Below are positions 1 to 11,823 of a DNA stretch of 64,000 nucleotides, piece by piece. The notes beneath the pieces are model-generated. The model saw only the letters and a program-made list of their open reading frames with translations, had not been told where the DNA came from and ran no database searches. Positions within the stretch are counted from its first letter, which is position 1. Each line of letters begins with the position of its first letter. Where the stretch lies: contig CP141146.1 of assembly GCA_035235625.1 (NCBI GenBank), positions 3,156,501-3,220,500 on the forward strand, written 5' to 3'. Position numbers and translations under genes: made by a program. Source of the DNA: Saururus chinensis (Eukaryota; Streptophyta; Magnoliopsida; Piperales; Saururaceae).

Positions 1-690
1 GAGACAGAACTTTGGACGGACGGGCGAGGTGGACAGTTATCGAAAACGGAAATCAAATACAAAATGAAACTGGTCGTCGACTCTGTCCTCCCTCATCAGC
101 AACACCACCCAGGGTTCGCCGTTAAGCTCTCACGCCTTGGCCCGTCCATGACTCACGGACGGTGGATGTCCTTATCAGTTTCTCGTCGCATGTAGCTATC
201 CTTATAAAGCTAAACAATTCCTCATCCGTTAATAAGTTTTTTTCCCATGTTCTCTACTCACTGTGAGCTTAGCATAAGTATATTAGCGCATGTTAGCATA
301 AGCAATATTTACACTAATATGCGCTAACGTGTGCACTATTGATCCCAAAAATTTCCTTACTCTCGACTCATTGTCATAGACCATAAAAAATATTTCTCAT
401 CTGTTATGCTCCCTTTGTTCCAAATTAATAATTTATAATAATATTAAGAAGAGCTTACTCAAGAGTCATTCATATTTATTAATAGGTCAACAGTGAAATT
501 ATACTGTATATAATAATATAATTTATTATTATCCTTTATAATGAATTCCCTTATAAAGCCAATTGTGACCTAAGTTAGTCAGAAGACCTCTTAGAATCCC
601 CCCAACCGAGTTTATAACCATTGATTTCGAAGATGAAAAAGATCTATAAGACCTCTCTCCTATGGCCGCTCTAATAGTCTCAGCAACTAT
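1..690. other. Intergenic, no gene seen
   Basis: AT-rich sequence with no protein-like reading frame in any frame I read. Around 405-540 there is a stretch resembling the small MITE family found elsewhere in the window (a start like ctccctttgttcc and AT-rich content), but its end is not clear enough to call. Confidence 0.4.
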
Positions 691-1320
691 CGTAGCGAAT
701 CATCCCATGACTAGCAACCGGCGCAATCAAATTTTTTGAGCTTCCTCCATCAATTATAACTATGCATACCCTTTTATTAATTGTTCCTTTAGTGTGGAAG
801 ATTTGAAGTTGTTGACTATTTGGTTCAGCTGCTGATGTCAATAACAACTTCCTAATCACCAGACTTAGAGGATGACTTTCACAGTCTAAGCCTTCATCTT
901 CAGGAACCTCTTCTTTTCTTTCTTCATCTTCAGGAAATTCATTTTCTTCATTTTGTTCCTATTCTTTCATCTGTTCAATGAGTAAAGTAAATCTTCTCAC
1001 TACTTATAAGTCGGCTTCAAGGCATAGGACATTCATTGGAATAATGTCCAAACTATAAACATTTGAAATATTTATCTAGTCTTGCTTTAGAATAAGGATT
1101 ATGTATTGTAGAAGTAGCTCCTTTGTGCTAGGATTTCTTCTTGGAAAAACTTTAGTCATTTTGCCTTTGTTAGTTGCAGCGTGAGAACTCTCACTTGAAT
1201 TATTTCTATTTTTATGAGGCTGAAAAGTATTGGAAATCACTCTGTGATTAAATCCAATTTTGTGGATAGAATGATTATTCAAAAAAAAAAAAGCTCTTAC
1301 TAACAATACATGTATCAATT
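691..1320 (-). pseudogene. Ty3/Gypsy gag-protease relic
   Basis: Read on the minus strand from about 1320 down to 691, this is a decayed Gypsy-type gag end and aspartic protease start. In order there is a zinc-knuckle-like segment (FGHYSNEC, about 1030-1070) whose second metal-binding Cys position is now a stop codon. An acidic Glu-rich linker follows (about 890-1000), then the protease N-terminus with a conserved run ending in IIDGGSSKNLI near 715-750. In plant Gypsy elements the D-[GS]-G triplet of this run is the catalytic aspartate motif. Stop codons in the knuckle and after the protease start show that it is dead. No LTRs could be tied to it, so it is a fragment. The family call rests on motif order and is fairly secure; the lineage is not determined. 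Confidence 0.7.
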
Positions 1321-2718
1321 ATCATCAGAGACTTTGCACAAAGAATATCTGCGTGTGTCACCTGGTCAACTCGGTGCTGCTTTGGGTCCTTTCCCACGTG
1401 CAACTTTCCCTCTTGCCCTTTCTGGTTCTGGATTTTGAGTCACAGCTCCTGCTTGGCCCATCCATCCAAGTATGCGTTCCCCCGTATATTTTGTCCTCAT
1501 CCTCTAGACATCACATTTTCATCACCCTGACGTCCCAATTGCCCTCTCGTTTGGGTTGAGGCCACAAGAGCGAAAGGACAAGTAGAAAGATAGAAGAAGT
1601 GGATGAGTATTGGTCATTTGTCCAAATTCTTCTTATTAATTTTTTTGTAGCTAGACTTTGGTCTAATTAAATTCTTAGGTAACCAAATGCAATCAGACGG
1701 GTCCAGATTACAAGGTCAATGTTCTAGGTTTGTTTGCCCACGACATGAACCCACCTACCGTATGGATTAGGGGAACCCATGCTGCCGATAAGTGACAACA
1801 TTCAAAGCTTCTCAACCCAACCCATAAATTAACTTCATGGTGTCAGCTAAAATTCCGTTTCTCATTACACTGCTCACACCTCCTCCAAGAGAAGATGAAC
1901 AACGGATTTAATGACTTCTGTAATTATACTAGATTGTCATAATTACCCTTCCCCAGTTCTCGTAATTACTAGCCATACTAAGGCAAAGTCCTCTGGTGAT
2001 TACCAAAAGTACCCCTCATTCTTATATTGTGGCAGCAAGCATTTGATCAAATGTCGCAACGAGTATTTCAGTTGAGAGCCACTGCATCAGCAGCAAGGAG
2101 ACTTCTCATGATCCTTGGCTCATGAGGAGGTGGCTGATCATTCAAGGGCCCGTTCCTTGTAGTCAGGGTACAACTCCAATTTACAGTGGCCCTCTCTTTG
2201 ATCCATAGAGGTTCATAAGGTTCTCTAGTCAATTTCTATAATCCATTTCCGTGAAACCAATTTCATAAGGTTCCCTATTGAAAAAAAAAGTCATGTTTAA
2301 GAATATCACATAGTTCCTTTTCATGAAAAAATAAGTAAAATATTTTTCATAATATAATAAATGATCTACATGTAAAGGATGGGTCCTTATGAACCACAAA
2401 GTTCTCTTCAAGTAAGTAAAGACTAGTTTATGTCTCCAAACATATTAACCTTGGGATTCACTTTTCAACTAATCTAGATCTACACAATAATCGAATCAAA
2501 TTATAAAAGAAAACATGAACAAAAGGATATAAACAAAAACAAATCACTTTAATCGGCAGAAGAACAAGAAAACTGAAGCAATCTGAAAGAATCATCCAGA
2601 AAACTATACAAGATATTGGATCAATTTTAAATCATTGTAAGGAAATAACACCCTACATTCCCGCGGTAGAGCCCCAGGCGCCTAACAGACTTTCAAAAAT
2701 AAAATACCCCCGCCATCT
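1321..2718. other. Intergenic, no gene seen
   Basis: Only short open stretches without recognisable protein character. Nothing here joins onto the Gypsy relic to the left or the exon-like region to the right. Confidence 0.4.
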
Positions 2719-4640
2719 ATGCGTCGCCTTCCTCGAATCTGTTTGAATAATTTAGCCATGATTGGTGTGGCCCGTCTTCATCCGCGGCCTCCGGTGGATT
2801 CAGACATGGTGATGGTAGAAATTCAAGGGTGGTACGGAGAGATGGTACTAATCGCCTTAGCTCTAGTACTCGGCTATCTTTGTTTTCTGGTCAGTTTACC
2901 TAACATCGAAAGTCCTCTCGTCACTGGAGAAGTTCAAGCATTACTTTCAAATATGGAGGGGTGAAGATATTTGGCTTTCTTGTATTTGACTTCCTTGTAA
3001 TCACCTCTGACCTTCCCCAAGATGATGCAGATGCAGAGGGTGACCTGAAGAACCGAACCCCCAAGCGGTCGCCAAGACAAATCCTGAAGTCATCGTCGGC
3101 TTGAAAGAGCTCGTGGAGTCGATCCCATGTCACTTCCGCTCCTTTGTGGAGTTGAATGTTATGTTTGATTTCTTTGTAAAACTTTAGTTTGTTTTCGGTC
3201 GTTCGATTGTAGATGTAAATGAAAATGTATTGAAATCGGAATTTTCAGCATCTCTTATAGCAATCAATACACTCGAAGGCAAAATGTATCTACCTATTTT
3301 GAAATCGGAATTTTTAGCATCTCTTATAGTAATCAATACACTCGAAGACACTCATAAATCATGTTTTCTAATTTACTTCTTTGTGGGTTAAGTGTTTGTA
3401 GAAATTCTTGTGTAAACTTCTACTTGCAGTTCGTTGATTTTGTTAAGTCATTTGCCAGTAGAAGCTAATTTACTTTCTACTCATGTTTTCTTAGGGAGAA
3501 GGCTTGTGTGTTGTTTTCAGTATCGCTGCAAAGATTTTTGTCTCTGGCTTTGAAAGATCACTCTTGAGTAAAGGCCAGTGACTTTTCTGCCTGCTTCAAT
3601 TGCCAGAAGCTTACATTTCATTGGACTTTTTGTTCAATTTGGTGTGGAATCAATTTTTGGTTAGCTAGAAACTTGACTTTGAAGAATTTAAATATGGTAT
3701 TTGTTTCTTTCTGCTCCTTGGGACTCTTTAGTATGCCTGACTATAATTTGACTATAATTAGGAGTGTTGTCTTGCAGTGGCATTTGATGTTGATACATGC
3801 GATTCTCATCTGGAAATGTGCAAAGAAAACATCATGTTCAGCCTAGTTGAAGAATTTCTTGTCAGAAGAGAAATTTTGATCTATGATGATCCCTCATGTG
3901 CAAAGTTGATTCCAAGTGATTCAAGGGCAAGAGTAATTTTTAGATATGGAAATGTCATCATTTTGTACTCTAAAAGTGCGAAATTTGATCAGTTAATGTT
4001 GGAGCCATAATATTGGCATCCATTTATCTAGCAGTAGGTAACATTAGTTTCATCTGTGAGGCTTCCTACAATGTCCTTCAAACATGTAAAGATGCCCCTA
4101 TGGGTTCTGATAGTGCTTCATTCCTCTACCTCTCTATGTGGAAAGAAATATACCGAGATGCAAGACTTTGGTGCAGTGATGTTTTCTACCAAAGTTATTG
4201 TTTGGCTTATTGAGGAAGAGCTTGATCCATTTGGTTCTCAGTCATGATTTGCATCATGTTTGGAATGTCCTTTTGCAAATGGGCAAAATTCTGTAGAACA
4301 AATTGTTTTGCAGCTGATGGATGAACTCGAACAACATGCTATGCCCAGGGATAAATCTCAATATGCAAACTAAGATATAGAAATTTTTTGCAATAAATGT
4401 CTGCTCAGATGGCTTGGATACAGACAATTATAAAATATATGGTGAAGCAAAATACTTTGTCGTGGAGATTTCTTTTGGCATTACTGATATTCTCTCACAG
4501 TTGTAGCTCATCACATGCTATATGGTATTCACATAGTTACATCCTGTTAACAGCAATTGATGTCTTTTATTATTGTCATCTTGATGAACAAAAATGTGCT
4601 TAATAGGTTTTTTCTGATACAATTGTTGTAATATTTTCTG
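2719..4640 (+). pseudogene. Unidentified exon-like region, frame-broken
   Basis: I do not recognise the family. An open stretch at 2719-2964 encodes 81 residues with one hydrophobic segment (residues about 43-60). At 3779 a good splice-acceptor-like sequence (ttgtcttgcag) leads into about 75 codons of protein-like sequence (motifs CKENIMFSLVEEFLVRRE and RVIFRYGNVIILYSK), ended by a stop at 4008. Sequence of protein-like composition continues to about 4600, but in alternating frames: 4013-4213 in one, 4139-4247 in another (WLIEEELDPFG), then about 4250-4370 and 4397-4603. Either this is an old gene remnant broken by small indels, or one or more exons of a real gene are followed by 3' UTR. The flanking T-rich DNA (3140-3770 and 4640-6500) looks like intron or UTR of a plant gene. 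Confidence 0.35.
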
Positions 4641-6747
4641 TTTGTGGTTGGAATTGGGCCCATAAGAATATTGTTCTTCGCCTTCTTCAATTTTTGGAGT
4701 TTGATATTCTTGGGGAGTTATCAGCCACTATTTTAATTTTGGTTAGTCAACTTGGGAGGCATATTTGAGGATCCTTGTTAATTTCATCTCCACATAATTA
4801 TTGATTCTTATGCTCGGTATCTGGAAAATTAAAGTTGCACTTGTTTAGTGCAGTACAATATTTTGCTTTGTAGGTCTAGTTATTTTATACTGTTTACCTA
4901 TCATATTGATCTGATGAAAGTTCGACTTACTTATGATCTTAATGCTGCAATTATTGCATTTGTGTGATCTTGATGGTTCAATTATTGCATTTACGGGATC
5001 TTATTGTTGCAATTATTCTGACTATCTGTGTGTTTTTGGAATTTAAGCACAGTATATTGATTTTAGATTCTCAATCTGTGTTCAAGCTTGTTTTTGCCAT
5101 CTGACTCAAATTAATGTTTAATTTCTAGCATCAGCGTATTATCTTCGATAGGTTTCATTTTTTCAAGCTTGAAAATTTGTATGGCACTCTATCATTGGTA
5201 GTCCTTGCTTATTATGTATGATTATGTTGCGTTCTCATGGAAATCAGGGTTCCAGTCGGGATGTACACCATGATTTTGCCTTGAATTTGCATGAATTCTT
5301 CATTCCTCTCTTTTTGTGGCTTCACCTTTGGAACTTCTTTTATTTTTTCTTTTGCTTAATTAAATTTTTTGAAATAAAAGAATTCTTCATATCCTACAAT
5401 TTTGGAGCTCTATGGGATTCATAAAAGTAACCTTTAACAAGGTTAACAATTTTCTCTCTTTAGAAAAGGTCAATTAGTTTTTTATTTTGGCTTATCAATG
5501 ATGTTATCTCCACTCCAGGTTTGGCATTAATTCTAGTAGATGTGAGCAGAAGGTGATAAAAGATCTCAAATTTATTTTGCTAGATTTTGTGTGGCTCGAC
5601 ACTACTGGAAAGTCACCTCCCTCAATCAGATTGCTGTAGTTAGTGCTTTGGTTAATCTTTTTTCTCTAGAACATGAAAAAATCTTCCAATCGAATCGACA
5701 GCTTGGAGATGATAGCATTGAATCAAATCAAATTATTTTAATTATGTGGAAGTGATTTTCACAACTGAGCAATGAACAACAGTTATTGTGCATGGTCTTT
5801 TACAATCAGCTGATGTATAAGACTCACTGAACTTTTCATTTTAGAGAGAGAAATTTTTGGGATATGTTGAGTAGAAAAGGAAGAAAGCAATTGTCTTGGC
5901 CATCGTGAAAACTACCAATTAAGCAATGACCTTCAAGAGGTTTTGGAGGAAGATTGTAGTCAGATGATTTAGGGTCCTAATGTTATATTTTGTAGAGACC
6001 AGGTTAATATAATCATAGCAAAGAAAACTGAAGAAGCAGCGGCTTTAAACTAGTTGTGGTTCCAGGCAGTACGAGAGCATGTTCATGTCAATGTACAGCC
6101 GTCATTGTTATTGAACCTTCTGTAGTGACAAGAATTGGATAGAAGTGAGTTCTATTCTTGCATAACCGAGTAATTTTTTTCTATTGCTACGTGACAAGTC
6201 TCATTATCTAGGAGAACTTACATGTATTAGACCTACTTTGGTTTTGGGATGTGTGAAATATGAGTTTTGTCAAAATGTATTCATCCTATCATTTTGTGTA
6301 ATACTTTTGCGAATTTATGCTTGGATTTTTCTTGTATTTGTGGTTAAGACTATTTACATCATATTACCACCCCTGTTGGAATTTTACTTGCATGAATCAT
6401 TATCTTTTGCTTCAGATATTGGTGGCTTGAGCGGAGAGGCAAATTGTTACAACTGCTGACATTGAATAATATTTCAATTGATTTTTTGTTATTAGGCTGT
6501 TGGCTCTAAATAAAATTTTAATTAATTTTTTGTTGAAATGGTTTTCACTACCAAGCCTACTATTAACTATTGCCACATATAGATGTGGAATCCATCTCTT
6601 GACTTCTCACCAGTTCCCCACCAGGGTCTAACACATTTTCTCCATTAGTATTTTGATCAACTGCATTTGCATTTCCATAAGGAAATGCTAACCTTATTCT
6701 CTTCCACACAATCCCAGCTTTCTCTCCAATTCTTCTCATACACATGG
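4641..6747. other. T-rich non-coding region
   Basis: T-rich, intron- or UTR-like sequence with no convincing coding stretch. It could be the 3' part of the unidentified transcription unit to the left. The last 200 bases lie downstream of the decarboxylase pseudogene stop codon. Confidence 0.4.
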
Positions 6748-6909
6748 CTAGTAAAAGAGATGGTGGGTTGAAGAGATGAGCCCCCACATGGACACCTTGC
6801 TTTGCCAATTCTCATTGCCGGCGGTGGAGGCCACGAGCAGGGCATCTGTGTGCTCCTGCACTGCCTTCCAGGCTAGGTTGACAAGGTGCTCCTCCATGAG
6901 GGTGGCCCC
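6748..6909 (-). pseudogene. Tyrosine decarboxylase pseudogene, C-terminal piece
   Basis: This is the last piece of a group II PLP-dependent aromatic L-amino-acid decarboxylase (plant TYDC/TDC type), cut from its body at 11824-12767 by the Copia element in between. Minus-strand translation from 6909 gives GATLMEEHLVNLAWKAVQEH followed by about 35 residues, ending at a TAG at 6748-6750. That motif is the family's C-terminal helix region. The body on the far side of the transposon ends in [12 protein letters not shown] and this piece resumes at the next residue in the same frame, so the two halves were contiguous before insertion. The C-terminal tail after the Ala-Leu-Leu run shows no family resemblance and may be degenerate. 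Confidence 0.85.
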
Positions 6910-7464
6910 TGTTGGCGGTGAAACAAATTACGGAACTTAAGTGAAGGGTAGTTTGGACTTTATCTCTTCAAGACCTACGTTATAAATAGGTTGATCAAAG
7001 TGGCATACGTGATGAGAGTATTGACTTGTGAGTGGAGTCTGACGTGAAGAGAATTCCAGAGAAGGTTGCAGCCGCCAACGACCCAGAACCGAGAGGTCTA
7101 CACACAGAGAAGAAGAACAGGAATTTCTCGGAGGAAGAAGTTGGAGTTTTCTTCTTGTGTATTGCATGAGGAGCGTTGCTAAGAAATCTTGTAATTCTCT
7201 TGTACTCTGATTCTCTATTTAGTGGAATTGTGTGATCCCGGGGATGTAGGCAGCAAGGCCGAACCATGTTAAATTCTCTTGTGTACTTTGCTTTCATATT
7301 GGCGTTCCTAGATCCATATTTCTGCAGTACAGGTAGGGGAACAGTAAAACTATACTCTGTTCACCCAGAACTCTAGAACAGTAAATATATACTCTGTTCG
7401 GCTAGAACCAGAGTATAGTAAACTTATACTCTATTTGGTGAGGCCTGTAGTTTTATTCCCCACA
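6910..7464 (+). repeat. Copia-1 5' LTR (555 bp)
   Basis: It begins TGTTGGCGG and ends CCCCACA, the canonical TG...CA ends. A TATA-box-like tataaatagg lies at 6981-6990, about 70 bp into the LTR, so U3 is unusually short. The U5 side carries three direct repeats of a 37-bp unit. This LTR is about 290 bp longer than its 3' partner. Confidence 0.93.
7339..7440 (+). repeat. 37-bp tandem repeat in LTR
   Basis: Three copies of a unit of the type acagtaaa..tatactctgtt start at 7341, 7378 and 7415, an exact 37-bp spacing. The repeat is absent from the shortened 3' LTR. Confidence 0.85.
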
Positions 7465-7466
7465 AT

Positions 7467-7478
7467 TGGTATCAGAGC
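7467..7478 (+). promoter_or_regulatory. Copia-1 primer binding site
   Basis: TGGTATCAGAGC, complementary to the 3' end of plant initiator tRNA-Met, lies two bases after the 5' LTR. This is the usual minus-strand primer site of plant Copia elements and fixes the LTR boundary and direction of transcription. Confidence 0.93.
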
Positions 7479-7489
7479 TTCGGGAGGCG

Positions 7490-8461
7490 ATGGCCGACGA
7501 TAGCAAGTTCAAGATAGAGAAATTCAATGGCCAAAATTATAGATTTTGGCGCATGCAGATTGAAGATTACTTGTACTAGAAGGACCTCTACCAGCCATTG
7601 TTTACTACCAAGCTTGTTGGTGAAGACAAGGTGGAAGAGATTGCAAGGTGGGAGTTGCTTGATCGCAAGGCTCTAGGAACGGTCAGATTATCTATTTCTT
7701 CATCGGTGGCTTCGAACATCACGAAGGCCAAGACCACAAAGGAATGCTTTGATCTGCTTGAGTGGTTATATGCGAGTCATTTTTCTACAAACAAGGTTCA
7801 TCTTGTGACCAGTTTCTTTGATTTGAAAATGTCTGATGATGAGACTGCAGCCAATCACTTGAATTCATTCCATGCTTTGGTTCATCAACTTGAGGCAATA
7901 TATGTTAATTTTACTGAAGATATACAGTCTATTGCTTTGCTTAAGTCTTTGTCATCTGATTGGGAATCATTTAAAGTTATTGTGCATAGTTCCCATAATA
8001 TAGAAAAATTTAAGTTGAATGATGTGTGTGGAATGATATTGGCTGAAGAAACACGCTGTAAGGGTGGTTCTTCTTCATCTGGTTCATCCCTGACTATGGA
8101 TGAAAGGGGGCGGCGACCTTAAAGAGGCAAACCAGGATGGAGAGGCAAGTCTAGAAGGGGGTGGTCCAAGCCTAAACACCGTAAGGGTGATGGGGCTTGA
8201 TGGCAGTGTGGGCAAAAAGGTCACTTGAAGAAAGATTGTCTAAACCCCCCTCATGATGGAGCACAAAATTATGCTAAAAATAATGTTCATGTTGTTGAAG
8301 CTGATTGCATGTTATTGTTTATGGAAAGTAAATGTGATGCTTAGATTATTGATAGTGGTGCCTCATTTCATGCTACTTCTAGAAAAGACTTGATGCAAAA
8401 TTTTGTAGCTAGTGATTTAGGCAATGTCTACTTGGGTAATGATCAAGCTTGTAAATTATAG
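7490..8461 (+). pseudogene. Copia-1 gag and protease, broken
   Basis: An ATG at 7490 opens gag, which starts FKIEKFNGQNYRFWRMQIED, the plant Copia gag N-terminus. It is stopped at 7577, and the same frame then carries a UBN2-type gag core (7598-8122). The zinc knuckle (WQCGQKGHLKKDC, about 8201-8240) has lost its first Cys to a TGA at 8198-8200. The protease motif DSGASFHA begins at 8351, directly after a TAG at 8342 where a Trp or similar residue is expected. All these stops are in one frame, so the gag-protease frame itself held until about 8460. Confidence 0.9.
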
Positions 8462-9748
8462 GCAAGGGTGACATTCATTTGTTGATTGATGATAATGTCG
8501 TGCTTGTATTAAAAGATGTTCGTCTTGTGCCTCGTTTGACAAAGAACATTATTTTTGTTGGTCAATTGGCTGCTTGTGGTATTACTACTCATTTCATGAA
8601 TGATAGTTGGAAGATGAGCAAAGGTATCATGGTTGTGGCTAAGGTGAAGAAAATTAGAACATTGTATATGACATCCAGTTGTTCTAAGCAATCTATTGGA
8701 GTGGCCTCTAATACAGTTGATGTCAGTTTATGACATTATCGCCTTGGACATATGTCAGAGAAGGGAATGCAGGTATTACAGGCTAAGGGGAAGTTACCTA
8801 GTTTGAGGTGTGTAGATTTGGAATTTTGTGAGCATTGTGTCATGGGCAAGCAACACAAAGTTTCATTTTCTAGAGCTACCCCGGAGCGCAGATATGAGCG
8901 TCTTGAGCTTGTACATACAGATGTTTGGGGACCAGCACAGGTTCCATCCCTTAGAGGTGCGTCTTACTTCATTACTTTTATTGATGATGCTTCTCACAAG
9001 TTATGGGTTTACTTTGCCAAGAATAAATCAAATGTATTTTTTTATCTTTGTGCAATGAAAAACACTTGTTGAGAATGAGACAGGATTAAGGTTGAAGTGT
9101 TTGAAGTCAGATAATGGAGGTGAATATTGCAGTAGGGAATTCTAATCCTACTGTGATAAGCATGGCATTCGTAGGTTGCTTACTACTCCTAGACAGCCTA
9201 GACAAAATGATATTGCAGAGTAGATGAACAGGACCATCATAGAGAAGGCACGTAGTATGAGGCTACACTGTGGCCTTCCGCTCTCATTCTAGAGTTATGC
9301 TGTTGATACTGCAGCATATTTGATCAATAGGTCTCCATGCTACCCCCTAGATGGAGGCATTCCTGAAGAGGCATGGTCAAACAAGGAGGTAAATATTGAT
9401 CACTTAAGAGTCTTTGGTTGTACTGCTTATGTGCATGTTGATGCAGAGCATAGGGGCATGTTGGATTCTAAATCCAACAAGTGCTATTTTGTTGGCTATG
9501 GTGGAGATGCTTATGATTACAGACTGTGGGATCCAGTCCATAAGAAGGTTGTCTGGAGCATTGATGTTATGTTTTATGAGACAGAGTTGTATAATCACCG
9601 TCAAAATCTACAAAAGGGGAAGATGAAACAGGTTAAAACTGAGTTTGTAGAACTTGAGGCTGAAACACACAGTGGGGCCGGTCCATCTAGTCATGAACAA
9701 GTAGTTGAGACTTCTTCTAAGACAGTTCCAGATGCAGTTCCATTGTAG
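8462..9748 (+). pseudogene. Copia-1 integrase, broken
   Basis: The GAG-pre-integrase HHCC region is recognisable: HYRLGH at about 8734 and CEHC at about 8828-8840, within 8752-9072. The first catalytic Asp lies in HTDVWGP (about 8911-8935). The second (SDNGGEY, about 9110) and the catalytic Glu region (about 9210) lie in a different frame after an indel near 9050. The C-terminal portion (9320-9748) keeps a readable DHLRVFGCTAYVHV segment, normal for the end of Copia integrases. Confidence 0.88.
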
Positions 9749-11406
9749 ACACCACTTGGTTGGACCAGTTTCAGGCAGATTAAAAAGAAGAGGATATTTG
9801 ATCCCTCTGACCCTGATAGCACATCTGGTATGCATTCTATATTTGATCCTAGTCTGAATTATTTGCTTTTGACTGATAATGGTGAACCAGAAAGCTTTAA
9901 AGAAGCTTTCTAGATAGACACTTCAGTTCAGTGGGAGCGTGCTATGGAGGATGAGATGGATTCATTGTCATCTAATCAGACTTGGGAATTAGTTCCTCTA
10001 CCTACAGGTAAAAAGGCATTACATAAAAAGTAGGTTTACAGGCTAAAACATGAAGTTGATGAAAGCAAGAGGTACAAAGCTAGACTAGTTGTTAAAGACT
10101 GAGTAGAAGTATGAAGTAGATTATACAGAGATATTTGCTCATGTTGTCAGAATTGCTACCATCAGAATGGTGTTGTCCATTGTTGCAGTTGAGGATCTTC
10201 ACTTAGAGCGGTTATATGTTAAAACAGCCTTCCTACATGGTGACTTGGAAGAGAAGATCTATATGCATCAACCCAAAGGTTATGTGGTAAGAGGAAAAGA
10301 GAATTTGGTATGCAGGTTGTCTAAGAGCTTGTATAGTCTCAAGCAAGCTCCAAGACAGTGGTATAGGAAATTTGATGGATTAATGTTATCCATTGAATTT
10401 TATCATTGCTATTCAGATTATTGCTGTTATTACAAAAAGTTGAAAACCTCCTACTTGCTTTTGTTGTTATATGTGGATGACATGTTGATTGCAGGAGCAG
10501 ATTATGGTGAGATTGAGATGTTCAAGAGACAATTGTCTTTTAAATTCGCAATGAGGGATCTTGGACCAGCTAAGCAGATCCTTGACATGCGAATTACAAG
10601 AGATGGAGAACAGAAAGTGCTGAAATTATCCCAAGAGGAATATGTTGAGAAGGTCTTGATGAAGTTCAACATGTTGGGTGCCAAACCAGTTGGTACTCCC
10701 TTGGCAGCTTACTTCAGGCTTTCAAATGAGCAATCTCCTACTAGACAGGAAGATATAACTCACATGAACAAAGTTCCTTATGCATCTGCTGGAGGTTCAT
10801 TGATGTATGCAGCCACTTGCACCAAACTAGATATAGCTCATGTTGTGAGTCAGGTTGCAAGGTTTATAGCAAATCTAGGAGAAGAGCATTCGAATGCAGT
10901 GAAATGGATTCTCAAATATCTGAAGGGTTCCTCAGGTATGTCTTTACACTTTGGTGAGAGTTTCAGGATTAACTTAGTTGGCTTTATTGATTCAGATTAT
11001 GGAGGTAATATAGATAACAGAAGGAGCACTACAAGTTTTGTCTTCATATTAGGCAATGGTGCAGTTGCTTGGCAGTCACAATTGTAGAAATTTGTGCCAA
11101 ATTTATCTGCTGAAGCAGAGTATATTGCAGCCACTGAAACTTGCAAGATGATGATGTGGTTAAAAGCATTCTTGAAGGAGTTGGACAAACCTCAAGAGTG
11201 CAATGGATATGACAAAGAACAATGTATTTCATTTTAGAATGAAACATATTGAAATCAAGTATCATTTTGTGAGAGAACTTGTTGAAGAGAAGAAAGTCTT
11301 CTTAGAGAAGATTCATACTAAGGAGAATCCAGAGGATATGTTTACTAAAGTGGTGACAATGGAGAAATTGAGTATTTGCTCAACCACCATTGGTCTTCTA
11401 CACTAG
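9749..11406 (+). pseudogene. Copia-1 reverse transcriptase/RNase H, broken
   Basis: The RT start (AMEDEMDSL...TWELVPLP) is readable at about 9940-10010 but carries stops and at least one frameshift before 10167. From 10167 to 11087 about 306 codons stay open, containing LKQAPRQWY and the catalytic YVDD box (10470-10481, within YVDDMLIAG). RNase H follows (DSDYGGNIDNRRSTTSFVF), with a stop at 11085 in place of the Lys/Gln codon before the conserved Ser-x-Ser-Glu-Ala-Glu motif. A frameshift near 11200 precedes the last stretch (RMKHIEIKYHFVREL, 11203-11406). Confidence 0.9.
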
Positions 11407-11550
11407 AAGAATGGTGGTAATCACACAGTTATATTAGATATGAGTGGAGCAATTGTCTTGTTTACAATTGGCTCTGTATATGAAATTAATTCAACAGGGA
11501 TCAATTTGAATGGGAGAATTGTTGCTGAAAATTTTAAGTAATTTAGTTTC

Positions 11551-11561
11551 AAGTGGGAGAT
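11551..11561 (+). promoter_or_regulatory. Copia-1 polypurine tract
   Basis: aagtgggagat, immediately upstream of the 3' LTR start TGTTGGCGG, is the usual plus-strand priming tract of Copia elements. Confidence 0.85.
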
Positions 11562-11823
11562 TGTTGGCGGTGAAACAAATTACAGAACTTAAGTGAAGGG
11601 TAGTTTGGACTTTATCTCTTTAAGACCTAAGTTATAAATAAGTTGATCAAAGTGGCATACGTGATAAGAGTATTGACTTGTAAGTGGTGTCTGACGTGAA
11701 GAGAATTCTAGAGAAGGTTGCAACCGCCAACGACCCGAAACTAAGAGGTCTACGCACAAAGAAGAAAAACAGGAATTTCTGAGATGAAGAAGTTTGGCGA
11801 GGCCTATAATTTTATTCTCCACA
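11562..11823 (+). repeat. Copia-1 3' LTR, internally deleted (262 bp)
   Basis: It matches the 5' LTR from its first base for about 230 bp, then jumps at about 11790 to the last 30 bp (ggcgaggcctataattttatt...ccaca). The missing part corresponds to about 7142-7434 of the 5' LTR and includes the 37-bp repeats. The short shared string around aagtttgg at the join suggests a microhomology deletion. Confidence 0.9.

Noticed and set aside
5601..5625. cactactggaaa, reminiscent of a CACTA transposon terminus
   Set aside because: No matching inverted end, no 3-bp duplication and no transposase nearby; chance match.
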